Of a DNA stretch of 64,000 nucleotides, positions 27,205-35,832 are shown piece by piece. The stretch is from positions 1 through 64,000 of the forward strand of contig JAUYKV010000048.1 in NCBI GenBank assembly GCA_030699825.1. Direction: 5' to 3'. Position 1 is the stretch's first letter. Each line of letters begins with the position of its first letter. This stretch comes from Pseudomonas sp. GTDB taxonomy: Bacteria > Pseudomonadota > Gammaproteobacteria > Pseudomonadales > Pseudomonadaceae. The position numbers and the translations under genes were made by a program. The notes under the pieces were generated by a model. It was not told the DNA's origin, did no database searches, and was given only the letters and a program-made list of their open reading frames with translations.

Positions 27205-28230
27205 GTTGCCGGTCTGGCGCTGGCTTTCGCGGAATTGCCCCGGAGTCTGGCCGGTCCAGCCCTTGAAGCTGCGGTGGAAGGAGCGCGCTTCGGTAAAACC
27301 CAGGTAGCTGGCGATGTCCTGGATCGCCAGGTCGCTGCGCAGCAGGTAGTGCTCGGCCAGTTCCTGGCGCAGTTGATCGAGGATCTGCTGGTAGCTGGTG
27401 CCGGCCTGCTGCAGGTGACGCTGCAGGGTGCGCAGGGTCATGTTGAATTTTTCCGCCACTCGTTCCTTGCGCGGCAGGCCGTCCTTGAGCAGCAGGCGCA
27501 GGGCGTTCTTGACTCGCTGCGGCAGCGCTTCGTCGTCATCCAGGCCGGCCATCAGGGTCAGGGCATGTTCTTCCAGGGTGCGCAGCAGGTTGGCATCGGC
27601 CTGGCGTAGCGGCATGCCGAGGTATTCCAGCGGCACGATCAGGGCGCTGCAGGGTTGCTCGAAGCGAACCGGGCAACCGAACACCGCGCTGTACTCGGCG
27701 ATGTCCACGCCCGCAGGCTGGGCATGCTCGAACCAGACTTCCTGCGGCGAGCGTTGTATATCGGCGATCCAGCGCGCGTAGAGCAGCCAGGACGCCAGGA
27801 CGTCCTCGACCATATGTCGGCGAACCAGGGCGGCCTCGTGACGGCAGCTCCAGATAAGCTTGACCCGATCGGCGGTCGCCTCGATCCGGCTCACCCCCAT
27901 ATCGCCCACCAGTTTTTCGTAGGGCACGATCCGGCTCATGGCCTCGCCCAGGGTGGCGCAGTTCATGGTGATATAGCCGAGCACGCTCCAGGAACCGGGC
28001 TGCACGAAACGCGCGCAATGCAGGCCGAACAGCGGATCGCCGGAGACCTCGATCAGGTGCTGGAGCAGGCGTTGGTGGACTGCACCGGCAATGCGCTTGC
28101 CGTTGTCCGCGAGCGCTTCGGCCGGCACGCCGGCCGCCGCCAGCGCCTGGTCGATATCCAGGCCCAGCTGTTCGGCGTGGCGCAGGTACTTGAGTAGGGC
28201 AGGAACCGAGGTGTAGCCGAGATTGTGCAT
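27199..28230 (-). CDS. AraC family transcriptional regulator
   Basis: A 343-residue regulator with an N-terminal arabinose-binding-like domain of the AraC_binding_2 type (about 1-220) and a C-terminal AraC/XylS DNA-binding domain (RVAEKFNMTLRTLQRHLQQ and IQDIASYLGFTEARSFHRSF). The family often senses small metabolites. It is divergent from the oxidase-GlpD-kinase operon across 125 bases and is the obvious candidate regulator. The inducer is unknown. Confidence 0.9.
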   Translation of the reverse strand: MHNLGYTSVPALLKYLRHAEQLGLDIDQALAAAGVPAEALADNGKRIAGAVHQRLLQHLIEVSGDPLFGLHCARFVQPGSWSVLGYITMNCATLGEAMSRIVPYEKLVGDMGVSRIEATADRVKLIWSCRHEAALVRRHMVEDVLASWLLYARWIADIQRSPQEVWFEHAQPAGVDIAEYSAVFGCPVRFEQPCSALIVPLEYLGMPLRQADANLLRTLEEHALTLMAGLDDDEALPQRVKNALRLLLKDGLPRKERVAEKFNMTLRTLQRHLQQAGTSYQQILDQLRQELAEHYLLRSDLAIQDIASYLGFTEARSFHRSFKGWTGQTPGQFRESQRQTGNA

Positions 28231-28355
28231 AGACTTGTTATTCGCAATGGCTCGATTGGCGACAGCGCCTGGCCCGATCCGACAGTGACGCCGGGCGGCG
28301 GCTGGCTAGTATAGGCAGTCAATGATGGCGACCGAAATATCCAGGGGAGAGGCTG

Positions 28356-29951
28356 ATGCGACGTTGGAACGGCTGGGGCGATGAGGCAACAGTGGTGGAA
28401 TTGCCGAGCCATGGCGAGGCTTTTCTTGCCGAGCTGATCGGCCCCGGTCAGGCACTGGCCGATGCCAGCCTGGAGCAGGTGCTGGCCAAGGTGCCGGCTT
28501 CGCGTCTGCCGGCCCACCCGCTGATCAGCCAGGACGCCGAGGCGCGGCTGCGTCACGCTCGCGGCCAGAGCCTGGCGGACTGGCTGGCGATGCGTTCCGG
28601 CGACTTCGGCGTGTTTCCCGACGGGGTCGCCTTCCCGGAGAGCGCTGCGCAGGTTCGCCAGTTGCTGGCCTGGGCCAGCCAGCAGGATCTGATCCTGATT
28701 GCCTATGGCGGCGGCACCTCGGTGGCCGGGCATATCAACCCGCAGGTGAGTGAAAGGCCGGTGCTGACCCTGTCGCTGGAGCGTATGGGCAAGCTGATCG
28801 AGATCGACGAGGACAGCCTGATCGCCACCTTCGGTCCCGGCGCCAATGGGCCGCAGGTGGAAAGCCAGCTGCGCGCCCGTGGTTACACACTCGGTCATTT
28901 CCCCCAGTCCTGGGAGCTGTCGACCCTCGGCGGCTGGGTCGCCAGCCGTTCCAGTGGCCAGCAGTCGCTGCGTTACGGGCGCATCGAGCAGTTGTTTGCC
29001 GGCGGCAAGGTCGAGACCTTCGCCGGCACCCTGGCGATTCCGAGCTTTCCGGCCTCGGCTGCCGGTCCCGACCTGCGTGAGCTGCTGATGGGCTCGGAAG
29101 GGCGCTTCGGCATCATCTCCGAGGTCAAGGTGCGCATCAGTCGCCTGGCCGAACAGGAAAACTTCTACGCGGTGTTCATGCCCAACTGGCAGCAGGCATT
29201 GGCGGCTATCCGCCGCCTGGCTCAGGCGCGCGTGCCACTGTCGATGCTGCGGCTGGCCAATGCCAGCGAAACTAGGACGCAACTGGCCCTGGCCGGTCAT
29301 CCGCAACAAATCGCCTGGCTGGAGAAATACCTGGCCCTGCGCGGCGCCCGTGAGGGCAAGTGCATGCTGACCTTCGGCGTCACCGGCAGCCGTACGCAGA
29401 ATGGCGCCTCGTTGAAACAGGCGAAAAAGCTGCTCAAGGGTTTTGGCGGCGTGTTCAGCGGCACCTTGCTGGGCAAGAAGTGGGCGGAGAACCGCTTTCG
29501 CTTCCCCTATCTGCGCCATGGCCTGTGGAGTGCCGGCTACGCGGTGGACACCCTGGAAACCGCCACCGACTGGAGCAATGTCGACAGCCTGCTGAACAAG
29601 GTCGAGGCTAGCCTGCGCGACGGTCTGCGTGAGGAGGGCGAGCGGGTGCATGTGTTCACCCATCTGTCCCACGTTTACGGCGAGGGATCGAGCCTCTACA
29701 CCACCTACCTGTTCCGCCCCGGTAACAACTACGAGCAGGCCATGGCGCGCTGGCAAAGGCTCAAGCACGCTGCCAGCCAGACCATCGTCGCCAACGGCGG
29801 CACCATCAGCCACCAGCATGGCGTCGGCCGCGACCACGCACCTTATCTGGCCGTGGAAAAGGGCGAGCTGGGGATGGCGGCGCTCAAGGCCTTGTCCGCG
29901 CACTTCGATCCGGAGCAGCGCCTGGTTCCCGGCGTGTTGCTCGAGCAATGA
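28356..29951 (+). CDS. FAD-binding oxidoreductase related to alkyl-DHAP synthase
   Basis: A 531-residue PCMH-type flavoprotein. The FAD-binding motif YGGGTSVAGHIN (about residues 120-131) is present. The stretch YTLGHFPQSWELSTLGGWVA and then YGRIEQL parallels alkylglycerone-phosphate synthase (AGPS), which makes ether lipids. The C-terminal SHQHGVGRDH corresponds to the HHH region of AGPS, here His-Gln-His. D-lactate or glycolate dehydrogenases share the fold, but the signature motifs fit AGPS-like proteins best. The ATG has GGGGAGAGG in front. Its stop overlaps the start of the GlpD-like gene. Substrate unknown. Confidence 0.88.
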   Translation: MRRWNGWGDEATVVELPSHGEAFLAELIGPGQALADASLEQVLAKVPASRLPAHPLISQDAEARLRHARGQSLADWLAMRSGDFGVFPDGVAFPESAAQVRQLLAWASQQDLILIAYGGGTSVAGHINPQVSERPVLTLSLERMGKLIEIDEDSLIATFGPGANGPQVESQLRARGYTLGHFPQSWELSTLGGWVASRSSGQQSLRYGRIEQLFAGGKVETFAGTLAIPSFPASAAGPDLRELLMGSEGRFGIISEVKVRISRLAEQENFYAVFMPNWQQALAAIRRLAQARVPLSMLRLANASETRTQLALAGHPQQIAWLEKYLALRGAREGKCMLTFGVTGSRTQNGASLKQAKKLLKGFGGVFSGTLLGKKWAENRFRFPYLRHGLWSAGYAVDTLETATDWSNVDSLLNKVEASLRDGLREEGERVHVFTHLSHVYGEGSSLYTTYLFRPGNNYEQAMARWQRLKHAASQTIVANGGTISHQHGVGRDHAPYLAVEKGELGMAALKALSAHFDPEQRLVPGVLLEQ

Positions 29952-31534
29952 GCATGCCCGCCTGGAACGCCGCCTGGCGCGAGGGTGCGCTGGCCGAGCT
30001 GGCCGCGCGCGACTGGGACTTGATCGTCATCGGCGGCGGCATCAGCGGCGCCGGTATTCTGCGCGAAGCGGCGCGGCGTGGCTGGACATGCCTGCTGCTG
30101 GAACAGCGCGATTTCGCCTGGGGCACCTCCAGTCGCTCGTCGAAGATGGTCCATGGCGGCCTGCGTTATATCGCCAAAGGCCAGCTCAAGCTGACCCGCG
30201 ACTCGGTGTGCGAGCGCCAGCGCCTGCTGCAGGAGGCCCCCGGCCTGGTCGAGCCGCTGAGTTTCGTAATGGCGCACTACCGGGGCCAGTTTCCCGGGCC
30301 GAAGGTGTTTGGCGGGCTGTTGGCGCTGTACGACGCCCTGGCCGGCAAGCGCAACCATCTGTACTACCCGCTGCAGGAGCTGCGCTATCTGGCGCCGGGC
30401 CTCAAGCAAGATGGCCTGCTCGGCGGCACGCGCTTCTTCGATGCGCTGACCGATGACGCCCGCCTGGTCATGCGCGTGCTGGGCGAGGCCCGCGGCGACG
30501 GTGGCGAGGCGCTCAACGGGACCAAGGTGGTCGAGCTACTGCGCGACAACGGCCGGGTGGTCGGCCTGCTCGCTGAGGATCGCGAAAGCGGCCGGAGCTT
30601 CAATTTTCGCAGCCGGGTCGTGGCCCAGGCCACTGGCGCCTGGTCCGATCGATTGCAGGGGGAAAGCGGCCGCGAGCATATCCGTCCGTTGCGTGGCAGC
30701 CATCTGCTGCTGCCGGCCTGGCGTCTGCCGGTGGCGCATGCCTTCAGCTTCATGCACGGCGCGGACCGGCGCCCGGTGTTCGTCTTCCCCTGGGAGGGCG
30801 CGACTGTGGTGGGCACCACCGATCTCGATCATTGCGAGCCGCTGGATCAGGAGGCGCGGATCAGCAGCGAGGAGCTCGAGTACCTGTTGGCCGCCTGTGT
30901 CCAGCAGTTTCCCGCTGCAGCAATCACGGCCGGCGACGTGCTGTCGACCTGGGCCGGGGTACGGCCAGTGGTCAGCGACGGCGGCGCAGGGCGAAAACCC
31001 TCGGACGAGACGCGCGAGCATGCGCTGTGGCTCGAGCCGGGCTGCGTGACCCTTGCAGGCGGCAAGTTGACTACCTTCCGCCTGCTGGCCCTGGAAGTGC
31101 TGCGGGCCTGCGCCGGGATGCTTGGCCGGGCGCTGGAAGACCAGGGTGCGGCGACCTTCCGGCCTTGCACGCCAGCGCCCATGCCGAGCCTGAGTCCTGC
31201 CCAGCAAAGACGTCTGGTCGGCCGGCATGGGCGTGAACTGTCGGGATTGTTGGCGTTGCTCGATGAGGTGGGCAGCGAACGGGTGGCCGGCAGCGACACG
31301 CTCTGGGTGGAGTTGGCCTGGGCGGCGCAGAGCGAGCTGGTGCTGCACCTGGACGACCTGCTGCTGCGCCGCACCCGCCTTGGTTTGCTCCTGGCGGGCG
31401 GCGCGCGGGCAGAGTTGCCGCGCATCCGTGCGCTGTGCCAGGCGCGTCTGGGTTGGGACGATGAGCGCTGGGACAGCGAGGAGCGTGATTACCTTGAACT
31501 CTGGCGATGCTGTTACAGCCTGCCAGCCAAGTAG
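29948..31534 (+). CDS. Glycerol-3-phosphate dehydrogenase/oxidase family protein (GlpD-like)
   Basis: A 528-residue FAD-dependent dehydrogenase of the GlpD/DAO family. The FAD-binding motif VIGGGISGAGILREAARRG opens the protein, followed by the GlpD signature GTSSRSSKMVHGGLRYI and a C-terminal GlpD domain. GlpD oxidises sn-glycerol 3-phosphate to dihydroxyacetone phosphate. Its ATG (29948) overlaps the stop of the preceding gene, with a second possible ATG at 29954. It lies in an operon with an AGPS-like oxidase and an FGGY kinase, not with glpF or glpK, so it may be a specialised paralogue. Its TAG stop lies inside a repeat. Confidence 0.88.
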   Translation: MSMPAWNAAWREGALAELAARDWDLIVIGGGISGAGILREAARRGWTCLLLEQRDFAWGTSSRSSKMVHGGLRYIAKGQLKLTRDSVCERQRLLQEAPGLVEPLSFVMAHYRGQFPGPKVFGGLLALYDALAGKRNHLYYPLQELRYLAPGLKQDGLLGGTRFFDALTDDARLVMRVLGEARGDGGEALNGTKVVELLRDNGRVVGLLAEDRESGRSFNFRSRVVAQATGAWSDRLQGESGREHIRPLRGSHLLLPAWRLPVAHAFSFMHGADRRPVFVFPWEGATVVGTTDLDHCEPLDQEARISSEELEYLLAACVQQFPAAAITAGDVLSTWAGVRPVVSDGGAGRKPSDETREHALWLEPGCVTLAGGKLTTFRLLALEVLRACAGMLGRALEDQGAATFRPCTPAPMPSLSPAQQRRLVGRHGRELSGLLALLDEVGSERVAGSDTLWVELAWAAQSELVLHLDDLLLRRTRLGLLLAGGARAELPRIRALCQARLGWDDERWDSEERDYLELWRCCYSLPAK

Positions 31535-31596
31535 GGTGCGCGGTGCGCACCATCTGATTGTGGTGCGCACGGCCTCGGCGGCCCCGCGCACCCTAC
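31531..31596. repeat. Inverted intergenic repeat between glpD-like and kinase genes
   Basis: GTAGGGTGCGCGGTGCGCAC at 31531-31550 is inverted imperfectly at the other end (GCGCACGGCC...CGCACCCTAC). This GTAGGGTGCGC-type repeat recurs in many Pseudomonas genomes. The TAG stop of the glpD-like gene (31532-31534) is part of its first bases. A hairpin in the mRNA could affect expression of the kinase downstream. Confidence 0.65.
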
Positions 31597-31626
31597 GCGA
31601 GTTCAACTAACTGTAAGGACTGTGCC

Positions 31627-33186
31627 TTGAGCGAAAAAAGCTACCTGCTGGCCATCGATAACGGCACCCAGAGCGTGCGTGCGCTGCTGTTCGACCTGCA
31701 GGGCAATCTGCTCGGCAAGGGCAAGGTGGAGCTTGAGGCCTATTATTCCACTCAGCCCGGTTGGGCCGAGCAGGATCCGGAGTATTACTGGGCCAGCCTC
31801 GGCGAGGCCTGCCAGCGGCTGTGGGCGGCGGTGGATATCGACCGAAGCCTGATCAAGGGCGTGGCGTTGACCACCCAGCGCGGCACGCTGATCCATGTCG
31901 ATGCGCTGGGCCAGCCGCTGCGCCCGGCGATCCTCTGGCTCGATCAGCGCCAGGCCGAGGTGCGCGGCAGGATCAAGGGGCCCTGGGGCTGGTTGTTCAA
32001 GCTGATCGGCGCGCAACCGGCGGTCGATCATTTTCGCGCCCAGGCCGAGGTCAACTGGGTCGCGCAGAACCAGCCGGAGATCTGCGCGCAAACCGATAAA
32101 GTCCTGCTGCTCTCCGGGTTTCTCAGCCATCGCCTGTGCGGGCGCTTCGTCGATTCGCTGGCCTGCTGCGTGGGCTACCTGCCGTTCGACTACAAGCGCC
32201 TGCAATGGGCCGCGCCGCGCGACTGGAAGTGGCAGGCCATAGCGGTGCGCCGCGAGCAGTTGCCGGAACTCTGCAAACCGGGCAAACGGCTCGGCAGCAT
32301 CAGCGCCGCGGCCAGCCGCCACACCGGTATTCCCGAGGGACTGCCGTTGATCGCCGCGGGTGCCGACAAGGCCTGCGAAGTGCTCGGCGCGGGTGTGCGG
32401 GAGCCGCATATTGCCTGCCTGTCCTATGGCACCACCGCGACCATCAACACCACGCGGCGCAGCTACCTGGAAACCATCCGCTTGATCCCTCCCTACCCGG
32501 CGGCGCTTCCCGCTCACTTCAATACCGAGGTGATGATCTACCGCGGTTTCTGGATGGTCAGCTGGTTCAAGCAGCAGTTCGGTCAGCGCGAAATGCAGCG
32601 CGCCAGGGAGCTTGGCGTCGAGCCCGAGGCGCTGTTCGACGAACTGGTCAACGCCGTGCCGGCCGGCTCCATGGGCCTGATGCTGCAACCCTACTGGTCG
32701 CCGGGGGTTCGCGAGCCTGGCCTGGAGGCCAAGGGCTCAATCATCGGTTTTGGCGATGTGCACACCCGTGCGCATATCTACCGCGCCATTCTCGAAGGCC
32801 TGGCCTATGCGCTGCGCCAGGGCAAGGAGCGGATCGAGAAACGCTCGGGGACGAAAATTACCCGTCTGCGCGTTTCCGGTGGTGGCTCGCAGAGCGATGC
32901 GGCCATGCAGCTGACCGCCGATATCTTCGGCCTGCCGGCCGAGCGCCCGCATGTCTACGAAACCTCCGGCCTGGGGGCGGCCATCGATTGTGCGGTGGGC
33001 CTCGGCCTGCACCCGGATTTTCCCAGTGCCATCGCGGCCATGACCCGGGTCGGCCAGGTGTTTGTGCCCGATCCGGCGGCGCAGCGTATCTATGAGCAAC
33101 TGTATCGCGAGGTCTACCTGCACATGTACAAGCAGCTCAAGCCGCTGTATCTGCGCATCCGCGCAATCACCGGCTATCCGACGTAA
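31627..33186 (+). CDS. FGGY-family carbohydrate kinase
   Basis: A 519-residue sugar kinase of the FGGY family (with glycerol, xylulose and ribulose kinases). The N-terminal phosphate motif LLAIDNGTQSVRALLFD and the C-terminal ATP-binding motif LRVSGGGSQSDAAMQLTADI are clear. The substrate is unknown. It is probably phosphorylated glycerol, dihydroxyacetone or a pentulose, given its neighbours. The start appears to be TTG at 31627 with TAAGGA upstream. It is the third gene of the operon, separated from the second by a hairpin repeat. Confidence 0.88.
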   Translation: MSEKSYLLAIDNGTQSVRALLFDLQGNLLGKGKVELEAYYSTQPGWAEQDPEYYWASLGEACQRLWAAVDIDRSLIKGVALTTQRGTLIHVDALGQPLRPAILWLDQRQAEVRGRIKGPWGWLFKLIGAQPAVDHFRAQAEVNWVAQNQPEICAQTDKVLLLSGFLSHRLCGRFVDSLACCVGYLPFDYKRLQWAAPRDWKWQAIAVRREQLPELCKPGKRLGSISAAASRHTGIPEGLPLIAAGADKACEVLGAGVREPHIACLSYGTTATINTTRRSYLETIRLIPPYPAALPAHFNTEVMIYRGFWMVSWFKQQFGQREMQRARELGVEPEALFDELVNAVPAGSMGLMLQPYWSPGVREPGLEAKGSIIGFGDVHTRAHIYRAILEGLAYALRQGKERIEKRSGTKITRLRVSGGGSQSDAAMQLTADIFGLPAERPHVYETSGLGAAIDCAVGLGLHPDFPSAIAAMTRVGQVFVPDPAAQRIYEQLYREVYLHMYKQLKPLYLRIRAITGYPT

Positions 33187-33381
33187 ACCCGTTAGGTTCG
33201 ATGTGTGCGGCTCGCCTGGCCGCCACAGTTGGCACGCCGAGCGTCCTGCGTGATAAAAGGCAGGGGCACGGCTAAGGTTGAAGGAGCACCCTGAGCTTGG
33301 CGTCTGGCTGTATGCTGTCGGCTGTCCACGCGTCGCACGCAATGCCATAAGAATCATAAAAAGAAGCAGAGGAACGCTCGC

Positions 33382-33741
33382 TTGAAAATACTGATAGTCG
33401 ATGATTCGGCCATGTCGCGAAAACTGGTGCTCAAAGCCCTGCCGGCAGAGTTGCAGGCGGTCGTGACCCAGGCCACTAACGGTGAGGAAGCCTTGGCTGC
33501 TTACCATGCCGGCCATGCCGAGGTGATTTTTCTCGATCTGACCATGCCGGTGATGGACGGTTTCCGTACCCTGGAGCAACTCAAGCGCGAGGATGCCAAT
33601 GCCGTGGTCATCGTCATCAGCGCCGATATCCAGCCGCAAGCCCAGCAACGCGTGCGCGATCTGGGCGCGGCCGCCTTCGTCAAGAAACCTATTACGCCCG
33701 AAGCCATGCAGGCGGCGCTGTATGAAGTAGGGCTGATCTAA
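33382..33741 (+). CDS. CheY-like single-domain response regulator
   Basis: A 119-residue receiver domain without an output domain. The acidic pair is VDDS near the N-terminus, the phospho-acceptor is Asp52 (FLDLTMPVMDG), and a conserved Lys follows (FVKKPIT). It starts with TTG at 33382 after GAGGAAC. The stop codon touches the start of the CheC-like gene (33741/33742), and a histidine kinase follows, so the three make one signalling operon. The 195-base gap before it (33187-33381) shows no clear promoter. Confidence 0.9.
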   Translation: MKILIVDDSAMSRKLVLKALPAELQAVVTQATNGEEALAAYHAGHAEVIFLDLTMPVMDGFRTLEQLKREDANAVVIVISADIQPQAQQRVRDLGAAAFVKKPITPEAMQAALYEVGLI

Positions 33742-34359
33742 ATGAGCAGCCAGCTGGCGAACTTGAATGAAGAGCAGCGCGATGCCTTGCAGGAGCTGAT
33801 GAACGTGGCCATGGGCCAGGGCGCTGACCGCCTGGCCCGCTTGACCGAAACCTTCGTCACCCTGTCAGTGCCCCGCATCCATGCCGTCGACGTAACCAAT
33901 ACCTGTCTGTTGAGCCAGCTGATGATCGCCAGTCAGCCGGCCATCATCACCCGCCAGTCCTTTCTCGGCCGCCTGCGCGGCGAGGTGATGGTCTGCTTTG
34001 GCGACAATGGCGCCGATCAGTTGGCCGACTTGATGGGTTATGAAGGCGTGGAGAAACACAGCATTCAGGATGAGCTGATGCTGGATGTCACCAATATCCT
34101 TACCGGAGCCTGTATCAATGGCCTGGCGCAGCAGGTCGATATCAAGGTGAGTTACGGTTCGCCCTCGCTGCTGTCGCGTGGGCGTTCGCTGCAGGAGGTG
34201 CTCGGCGCCGAGGAGCTGCGTGGCCATCAGGCGCTGGTGTTGGAGATCCATTTCGAAGTGGCGACCCACAGCTTCTATTGTGATCTGCTGGTGTGCATCA
34301 CCGAAGACACGGTGGCCACCGTTATCGAGGTGATCGACCAGTTGCTGAGTGATATCTAG
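33742..34359 (+). CDS. CheC-like response-regulator phosphatase
   Basis: A 205-residue CheC-type phosphatase, expected to dephosphorylate a CheY-like regulator. The signature D/S-x3-E-x2-N-x22-P appears exactly at Asp14, Glu18, Asn21 and Pro44. A second half repeats it at Glu111, Asp115, Asn118 and Pro141, with the catalytic Glu replaced by Asp. A two-site arrangement is normal for CheC, so the first site looks active and the second altered. The upstream CheY-like gene abuts it, and it is the likely substrate. Confidence 0.88.
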   Translation: MSSQLANLNEEQRDALQELMNVAMGQGADRLARLTETFVTLSVPRIHAVDVTNTCLLSQLMIASQPAIITRQSFLGRLRGEVMVCFGDNGADQLADLMGYEGVEKHSIQDELMLDVTNILTGACINGLAQQVDIKVSYGSPSLLSRGRSLQEVLGAEELRGHQALVLEIHFEVATHSFYCDLLVCITEDTVATVIEVIDQLLSDI

Positions 34360-34384
34360 TAGATCATCGGAATAAGGATGAGAG

Positions 34385-35719
34385 ATGACGTCTGCACCAG
34401 AAGAAGTATTGCCCGCGGAGTTGGTGGCGGTGCTGCAGAGCATCAATCTCGGCGTCTTGTTGCTCGATAGCCAGTATCGGGTGGCGTTCTGGAACGATTT
34501 CATGGCGATCCACAGCGGCAAGGACAGCGATGAGGTCAGGGGGCACTCGCTGTTCGAGGTGTTTCCGGAATTGCCGCGGCTGTGGGTGCAGAAGAAGGTC
34601 GACGGGGTGTTCGCCTTGCATAATCTGGCATTCACCTCCTGGCAGCAACGTCCGCACCTGTTCAGCTTTGCCGGCAGCCGACCAATCACCGGCTCGACCG
34701 ACATGATGTACCAGAACTGCACCTTCTCACCGATGATGGAGGCCACAGGCAGCGTCAAATATGTCTGCCTGACCATCTCCGATGCCACCGAAACCGCGGC
34801 CCAGCATCTGCAGCTGGAGCAGCTCAATCAACTGCTGCGCGCCGAGCAAAGCGAGCAGGCACGCCTGATTCGCAAGCTTGAAGACACCCAGGCGCAACTG
34901 CTGCAGTCGGAGAAAATGGCGGCGATCGGTCAACTGGCCGCAGGCGTTGCCCACGAGATCAACAACCCGGTGGGTTACGTCTATTCCAACTTCAGCAGCC
35001 TGGAGCGTTATGTCGGTGACCTGTTTCGCCTGATCGAAAGCTACCAGGCGCTGGCAGTCGAACATCAGGATGAGGCCTTGCGCGCGCAACTGGAAAAGGC
35101 CAATCAGGCGCTGGATTACGATTTTCTGCGCAGCGACATGGCCGACCTGGTGCGTGAGTCACGCCAGGGCCTGGAGCGGGTCAAACAGATCGTCCAGGAT
35201 CTGCGCGATTTCTCCCATATCGACTCGGGCGACTGGCAGGAGGCCGATTTGCACAAGGGCCTCGACAGCACGCTCAACGTGATCTGGAACGAGATCAAGT
35301 TCAAGGCCGAGGTGGTCAAGAACTACGGCGAACTGCAGCCCGTGCAGTGTCTCGGCTCGCAGCTCAATCAGGTGTTCATGAATCTGATCATCAATGCCGC
35401 CCATGCCATCGAGGGCCAGGGCACCATCTGGCTGGAAACCGGAGCCGAGGATGATTGGGTGTTCGTGCGGGTGCGCGACAGTGGCAGTGGTATTGCCCCG
35501 GAGAATCTGACCCGCCTGTTCGACCCGTTTTTCACCACCAAGCCGGTCGGGCAAGGCACCGGTCTTGGCCTGTCGGTGTCTTACAGCATCGTGACCAAGC
35601 ACCATGGCCGCCTGGAGGTTGAGAGCGAACTTGGCAGTGGCGCCGTGTTCACCGTCTGGTTGCCACTCCGTCAGCCGCCGCAGGGCGACAGCGCGGTCGA
35701 TCTGCCCGCGGGCGAGTGA
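34385..35719 (+). CDS. PAS-domain sensor histidine kinase
   Basis: A 444-residue soluble histidine kinase with no membrane segments. An N-terminal PAS-like domain (about 15-130), a coiled coil, and a HisKA-type helix with His190 (AAGVAHEINNPVGYVYSNFS) are followed by an HATPase domain (N box NLIINAAHAIEGQG, G boxes DSGSGIAPENL and GTGLGLSVSYSI). It is cytoplasmic. The signal is unknown. It lies 25 bases after the CheC-like gene, so it probably phosphorylates the CheY-like regulator in the same operon. Confidence 0.92.
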   Translation: MTSAPEEVLPAELVAVLQSINLGVLLLDSQYRVAFWNDFMAIHSGKDSDEVRGHSLFEVFPELPRLWVQKKVDGVFALHNLAFTSWQQRPHLFSFAGSRPITGSTDMMYQNCTFSPMMEATGSVKYVCLTISDATETAAQHLQLEQLNQLLRAEQSEQARLIRKLEDTQAQLLQSEKMAAIGQLAAGVAHEINNPVGYVYSNFSSLERYVGDLFRLIESYQALAVEHQDEALRAQLEKANQALDYDFLRSDMADLVRESRQGLERVKQIVQDLRDFSHIDSGDWQEADLHKGLDSTLNVIWNEIKFKAEVVKNYGELQPVQCLGSQLNQVFMNLIINAAHAIEGQGTIWLETGAEDDWVFVRVRDSGSGIAPENLTRLFDPFFTTKPVGQGTGLGLSVSYSIVTKHHGRLEVESELGSGAVFTVWLPLRQPPQGDSAVDLPAGE

Positions 35720-35832
35720 TGCCTGCTGCGACAGACCGGCGGGCTCTATGTTGCGCTTGAGTACTGGCGCACCTTTGCAGGCTTTTCGTTGTCCACACAG
35801 TCTCAATCCGATCAGGTTGCAAGGCGCAGGTT

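Noticed and set aside
28053-29948. 631-codon minus-strand frame across the AGPS-like gene
   Set aside because: Shadow of the real plus-strand gene, running through the AraC promoter region; no recognisable domain.
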